From: an uncultured Winogradskyella sp. | Lineage (GTDB): Bacteria > Bacteroidota > Bacteroidia > Flavobacteriales > Flavobacteriaceae | Length of the DNA stretch: 64,000 bases | Assembly: GCF_947498345.1 (NCBI RefSeq) | Contig: NZ_CANMJY010000008.1 | Span: forward strand, 158,282 to 222,281 | Direction of reading: 5' to 3' | Part shown: positions 59,399 to 64,000 of the stretch, piece by piece | Layout: each line of letters begins with the position of its first letter | How positions within the stretch are numbered: position 1 is the stretch's first letter | The notes under the pieces: model-generated | What the model was told of the DNA's origin: nothing | Seen by the model: only the letters and a program-made list of their open reading frames with translations | The model's database searches: none | Program-made: the position numbers and the translations under genes

Positions 59399-59429
59399 TT
59401 GAAAATACCGTAATAAAAAACTATCTTTG
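59399..59429 (+). promoter_or_regulatory. Putative Bacteroidota promoter (TTG-N20-TATCTTTG)
   Basis: TTG 59399-59401, TATCTTTG 59422-59429, upstream of acyl-CoA dehydrogenase. Confidence 0.5.
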
Positions 59430-59466
59430 CATGAAAATTTTATCAAATCATTAATTAATCAATTTT

Positions 59467-60609
59467 ATGGACTTTAATTTAACAGAAGAACATTTAATGA
59501 TTCGTGATGCAGCTCGCGATTTTGCACAAACCGAATTACTTCCTGGCGTTATAGAGCGCGATAATACGCAAACATTCCCTGATGAATTGGTCCGTAAAAT
59601 GGGCGAATTAGGTTTTATGGGAGTCATGGTAGACCCAAAGTACGGAGGAAGTGGTATGGATGCTATTTCTTACGTATTAATTATGGAAGAACTCTCTAAA
59701 ATTGATGCATCAGCCTCTGTTATGGTTTCTGTAAATAATTCTCTGGTTTGTTATGGTCTTGAAGCCTTTGGTACAGAGGAACAAAAACAAAAATATTTAA
59801 CCAAATTAGCTACAGGAGAAAACATAGGTGCTTTTTGTTTGAGTGAACCAGAAGCGGGTAGTGATGCAACCTCTCAAAAAACTACTGCCATTGACATGGG
59901 AGATCATTATATAATTAATGGTACAAAAAATTGGATTACCAATGGTGGCCGTTCTGATGTGTATTTAGTAATTGCACAAACGGATAGAGAAAAAGGTCAT
60001 AGAGGTATTAATGCTTTTATTGTTGAAAAAGGAATGCCTGGATTTGATATTGGTCCTAAAGAAGATAAATTAGGAATTCGTGGAAGTGATACACATACAC
60101 TTCAGTTTAATGATGTAAAAGTTCCTAAGGAAAATAGAATTGGTGAAGATGGTTTTGGATTTAAATTCGCAATGAAAACTTTATCTGGTGGTCGTATTGG
60201 TATTGCTGCTCAAGCATTAGGTATTGCAGCTGGCGCTTATGAATTGGCTTTGAAATACTCTAAAGAACGTAAAGCTTTTGGAACTGAGATTGCAAATCAT
60301 CAAGCTATCGCCTTTAAGCTTGCAGATATGCATACAGACATTGAAGCTGCACGATTATTAGTAATGAAAGCTGCTTGGGATAAAGACCAAGGTAATAACT
60401 ACGATATGCCTAGTGCTATGGCAAAACTTTATGCTAGTAAAGTAGCTATGGAACATACTGTTGAAGCTGTGCAAATCCATGGAGGTAATGGGTTTGTAAA
60501 GGAATACCATGTAGAACGCTTAATGCGAGATGCAAAGATTACTCAGATTTATGAGGGTACTTCTGAAATACAGAAAATTGTAATTTCAAGAGGAGTTATT
60601 AAAGGGTAA
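59467..60609 (+). CDS. Acyl-CoA dehydrogenase
   Basis: GAFCLSEPEAGSDATSQKTTA; RDAKITQIYEGTSEIQKIVISR. Confidence 0.95.
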   Translation: MDFNLTEEHLMIRDAARDFAQTELLPGVIERDNTQTFPDELVRKMGELGFMGVMVDPKYGGSGMDAISYVLIMEELSKIDASASVMVSVNNSLVCYGLEAFGTEEQKQKYLTKLATGENIGAFCLSEPEAGSDATSQKTTAIDMGDHYIINGTKNWITNGGRSDVYLVIAQTDREKGHRGINAFIVEKGMPGFDIGPKEDKLGIRGSDTHTLQFNDVKVPKENRIGEDGFGFKFAMKTLSGGRIGIAAQALGIAAGAYELALKYSKERKAFGTEIANHQAIAFKLADMHTDIEAARLLVMKAAWDKDQGNNYDMPSAMAKLYASKVAMEHTVEAVQIHGGNGFVKEYHVERLMRDAKITQIYEGTSEIQKIVISRGVIKG

Positions 60610-60753
60610 TTAGATTAGTCTATTTATTTTTTAAAAATCTGTTTTGCTTATGCTTTTATGTCTAAGCATTGCTGGTATTTTATATATCTGGCTTTAGTAA
60701 ATAGACCTTTTAAAACACTAGCAAACACCAAATAATAATAATTATTTGGTATA

Positions 60754-61425
60754 ATGTTTGATGCCTACTTAGGAAACCATATTTCAGTGAAATATTTTTC
60801 CGCGCTTTTGTTAGTAATACTTACGAGTTATCTACATGCTCAGCAGCAAAAACCTAATAACACATTTGAAGATATTGTAGATTTATCTATTTCCCTTAAG
60901 GCTGAAGCGTTAGGTTCTGTAGCCAATTTAATTATTGCTGTTTTAAACTCTTGCGATGATGAGAATAATGATTGCGAAGATAATGAAGATGAAGTTGCAT
61001 ACATAAAAATGATTTTTGGTGGAGAGACTAAAGTTGGATTTAATATAAATCCTTTATTGTTATCAGGAGGATACGATCTTTTAAGTATTCCAAAAGATGT
61101 CTATGGTAAAGAAATTATTGGCTCAACTTTTTTTGTAGAATCTCAAATCGATTTAAGTTCTGATGGTGAACAATCTCCATATTTCTTTGGACAGATTGGC
61201 AGGACTTCTTTTTCTTTAAAACAATTAATTCCGCACTGGAGGTATACTATGGGAATTGGGTATAAAGGGGAGCATGTTGGATTAGATGTTGGGTATAATT
61301 TCTTTAATAATCCCGAAGAACAACAACAAGAGTTTTTAATAAATGACACAGAACTTTTTAAAGTTGAAGACAGTTTTTTAAAGTCTGGTTTTGTAACACT
61401 GAGACTTACTTTTGAAATACTCTAA
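60754..61425 (+). CDS. Hypothetical outer-membrane-like protein
   Basis: Secretion signal-like LLLVILTSYLHAQ; beta-rich C-terminus ending in SGFVTLRLTFEIL. Start codon uncertain. Confidence 0.6.
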   Translation: MFDAYLGNHISVKYFSALLLVILTSYLHAQQQKPNNTFEDIVDLSISLKAEALGSVANLIIAVLNSCDDENNDCEDNEDEVAYIKMIFGGETKVGFNINPLLLSGGYDLLSIPKDVYGKEIIGSTFFVESQIDLSSDGEQSPYFFGQIGRTSFSLKQLIPHWRYTMGIGYKGEHVGLDVGYNFFNNPEEQQQEFLINDTELFKVEDSFLKSGFVTLRLTFEIL

Positions 61426-61450
61426 AGTCCATTCTAAGTCTATAATCTTT

Positions 61451-63892
61451 TTAGTTATTAAAAAGTTCGTTAACCACCAAACGTAATTCACCATAAGAGT
61501 ATTTCTCATCAAGCTGATGTTTTAAGTCCGAAAGGTTTTCGAAAATCTTAGCAGGAATAATTGCCTTTAATTCTGAATAATGTGACTCGGACATTAAGTC
61601 CATTACTTTCACTTCACCAGAAGTAATAAAACTTGCCAAATGACCAAATATTGTATTTGAATTTAATTCTCGATCCTTTGCTATTTCTTCTATAGACTTT
61701 CCTGCTTTAAATAATTCTAAAGAAATTTTCTTGGTATCCCCTTTTTTACGTTTTGGCTTTTGGGTCTCAAACATAGAAACATTATGAGAAACGGTAATAT
61801 CATTGTCTGCGCAATACTCCTTTATAACTTGTAATATTTCTGTTCCATACTTATCTATACGTGTCTTACCCATTCCATGAATTGTCTTTAATTCTTCTTT
61901 TGAAGTTGGTAATAGTTCACACATGGCATATAAAGATTTTTGTGTATAAACCTGAAAATGTACTAAGTCTTCTCTGTTAGCTATTTCATTTCTCAAGATT
62001 CTTAGCAACTCAAAGAGTTCTAGATTAGCTGTACTATCAATAACAGCTTTATTATGCTGTTTCTTCGGTTTTTCTTTAGCTAAAAAGACAGATTTCGCCC
62101 TTAATTCTAAAAAATGTTGCGTGTTAAATCCTTTCTTTAAACTTTCAAAATATAATAGTTTAGCTCCCAATAATTCTTCTAAAGTATCAAGTTGTTTCGC
62201 TATGTCTTTTGTAATCGCTTTATTATCTGTGGTAAAGTTTAAAGTTTGTAGTGAATTTTTAATCGTTGATTCTGTTTGGGCTAAAAAGTAGTTAATAGCT
62301 TTAGTAAATCTCTCCTGCAGTATTTTATTCGACTCAGGAATATTTACCGAATCACCAATCGATTTTAATTGATTATTAAAAGAATTACTTATTTTAAGTA
62401 GATGAGTAACTGATTCTTTAATCGTTGTCAAAGGCAATTCTATATTACCCTCTATATTTCTTCTATTTTTATAGTAAACATCTAAAATTCTGTTTGCAGG
62501 ATTTATAAACTTATAAAAATTAAAAATTTCTGAAATTAAATCTAGTTGAAATTTACGCTTAGATTTTTGAAGAATATCATTATTTGGTTGATTAGCTTTT
62601 GCGTTTTCATTAAAAGAAACGACATTACTATCACTAATAATTTGATGCGTTGTAATTTTACTTTTTAGTATCAAGCCTTCTAAAGATTTACAGCGACTAA
62701 GCGCTACATAGGTTTGACCATGCGCAAATGCAGCTTCGGCATCTATTATAGCTTTTTCAAATGTTAAACCTTGACTTTTATGGATGGTTATTGACCATGC
62801 CAAGCGAAGTGGCATCTGAGTATAACTACCGACCTTGTCTTCAGAAATTGCCTTCGTATCAGCATCTACAGTATATTTAATATTCTCCCAAACTTCAGGC
62901 TTTGTAATAATGTTAAAATCATCATCTGGGCAATTGACTACAACTTCATCATCATCTAATAAAATCACCTTACCTATTTTCCCATTGAAATAGCGTTTAT
63001 CTTGTGAACTGTCATTTTTAATAAACATAACCTGTGCTCCAACTTTTAATTTTAATTCTTCTTTATTTGGATATGAATGCTCTGGAAATTTTCCTTCAAC
63101 AATAGCATTGTATATTCTTGTGTTGCCTTTAAGTTTTTCTAACTCTTGCTTATTGATCTGGTTTGCTTTATGGTTATGAGTGGTTAATGAAATATAACCA
63201 TCGTTTTTGTTTGGAATAAAATCGGGTTGATATCTTTTATTTAGCTCATCTGCTGAAGTTTGACTTAATTTATCATTTCTAATTTCATTAAGGATATTTA
63301 TAAACATTGGATTTTCTTGTCTATATATATGCTTAAGCTCAATCGTAATCGGGTTAGAATTCTGATATGCTTGACTACTAAAGAAAAATGTATTCTTATA
63401 AAATGGTTTTAATAATTGCCATTCTTGTTCTTTTACAACTGGAGACAATTGTTGTAAGTCACCTATCATTAATAATTGTATTCCTCCAAAAGGTAAATCT
63501 CTATTTTTAAAGCGTCTTAATGTTGCATCAATTCCATCAAGCAAATCTGCTCTTACCATACTTATTTCATCTATAACTAATAGATCTAAAGATTTGATAA
63601 TATTAATTTTGGTTTTACTAAATTTTCTATTGAAGTTTGATGAAGAATGTAATTCCCCATGAGATAAAATTGGTCCAAATGGTAGCTGAAAAAAAGAATG
63701 TATTGTAACCCCTTTAGCATTAATAGCTGCAACTCCTGTAGGTGCAACAATTACCATTCGCTTTTGAGATTGAAACTTTAGTTTATGTAAAAACGTAGTT
63801 TTACCAGTCCCTGCTTTACCAGTTAAGAAAATATTTCTATTCGTATTATTAACAAAATCCCAAGCAAGGTCAAGTTCCTGATTATTTTTCAT
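61451..63892 (-). CDS. PIF1/RecD2-like SF1 helicase with C-terminal HRDC and HTH (RecQ-type) domains
   Basis: Walker A NIFLTGKAGTGKTTFLHKL; DEISMVRADLLD; ITIHKSQGLTFEKAIIDAE; HRDC LFELLRILRNEIANRE...HGMGKTRIDKYG; HTH SLELFKAGKSIEEIAKDREL. Confidence 0.88.
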   Translation of the reverse strand: MKNNQELDLAWDFVNNTNRNIFLTGKAGTGKTTFLHKLKFQSQKRMVIVAPTGVAAINAKGVTIHSFFQLPFGPILSHGELHSSSNFNRKFSKTKINIIKSLDLLVIDEISMVRADLLDGIDATLRRFKNRDLPFGGIQLLMIGDLQQLSPVVKEQEWQLLKPFYKNTFFFSSQAYQNSNPITIELKHIYRQENPMFINILNEIRNDKLSQTSADELNKRYQPDFIPNKNDGYISLTTHNHKANQINKQELEKLKGNTRIYNAIVEGKFPEHSYPNKEELKLKVGAQVMFIKNDSSQDKRYFNGKIGKVILLDDDEVVVNCPDDDFNIITKPEVWENIKYTVDADTKAISEDKVGSYTQMPLRLAWSITIHKSQGLTFEKAIIDAEAAFAHGQTYVALSRCKSLEGLILKSKITTHQIISDSNVVSFNENAKANQPNNDILQKSKRKFQLDLISEIFNFYKFINPANRILDVYYKNRRNIEGNIELPLTTIKESVTHLLKISNSFNNQLKSIGDSVNIPESNKILQERFTKAINYFLAQTESTIKNSLQTLNFTTDNKAITKDIAKQLDTLEELLGAKLLYFESLKKGFNTQHFLELRAKSVFLAKEKPKKQHNKAVIDSTANLELFELLRILRNEIANREDLVHFQVYTQKSLYAMCELLPTSKEELKTIHGMGKTRIDKYGTEILQVIKEYCADNDITVSHNVSMFETQKPKRKKGDTKKISLELFKAGKSIEEIAKDRELNSNTIFGHLASFITSGEVKVMDLMSESHYSELKAIIPAKIFENLSDLKHQLDEKYSYGELRLVVNELFNN

Positions 63893-63962
63893 ACCACTAT
63901 TTCAGATAAAATTTGAAGATAACAAATCTACAATTTACTAAAGTAAGGTTTATAAAAAGCAA

Positions 63963-63993
63963 AACACCCTTACTAAAAAATAGTAAGGGTGTT
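63963..63993. terminator. Perfect 13-bp hairpin, likely terminator of a minus-strand gene beyond the right edge
   Basis: AACACCCTTACTA-AAAAA-TAGTAAGGGTGTT. Confidence 0.75.
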
Positions 63994-64000
63994 CAAAAAA

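Noticed and set aside
1-64000. CRISPR array, IS element or prophage
   Set aside because: No regularly spaced direct repeats, transposase, integrase or phage structural ORFs recognised.

Overview
This is a 64 kb chromosomal window from a low-GC member of the Bacteroidota, almost certainly Flavobacteriaceae. The assignment rests on gliding/T9SS genes (porU, porV, gldJ, SprF/OmpA/gliding C-terminal adhesin cluster), TAnnTTTG-type promoters and A/T-rich ribosome binding regions. Most of it is ordinary housekeeping content: gcvP, proC, pdhA/pdhC, cdd, murF, folC, TonB-ExbB-ExbD, nhaD, a Glu/Leu/Phe/Val dehydrogenase, anmK, an acyl-CoA dehydrogenase and two tRNA-Val genes. Two accessory-looking regions stand out. 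(1) About 15.85-21.95 kb is a compact peptide export island. It contains a C39-like/VKOR/thioredoxin fusion, a C39 peptidase ABC transporter, an HlyD adaptor and two tiny double-glycine-leader precursors, each with six core cysteines but different frameworks. I see no RiPP-modifying enzyme, so disulfide-rich secreted mini-proteins are likely. Three repeated intergenic elements lie in this island. The two upstream of the precursors can be folded by eye into a hairpin plus a textbook H-type pseudoknot with compensatory base-pair changes. The third, upstream of the transporter, keeps the hairpins but lacks exactly the pseudoknot strand. (2) About 8.9-13.5 kb encodes an ECF sigma factor, a one-TM anti-sigma-like TPR protein and a divergent TPR-CHAT (caspase-like) protein predicted to face the periplasm. 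This is a possible sigma-release protease module, reminiscent in parts list of the TPR-CHAT/sigma circuit of Craspase. A shared bipartite promoter-like motif (AAAAAAYAGGGTAACA-N14-GAACARTAATAYA) precedes both the Cys-containing T9SS cargo gene at 13660 and the first gene of the peptide island. No CRISPR array, transposase, prophage or rRNA was seen. All calls come from reading the sequence and the supplied ORFs; no database search or folding program was run.
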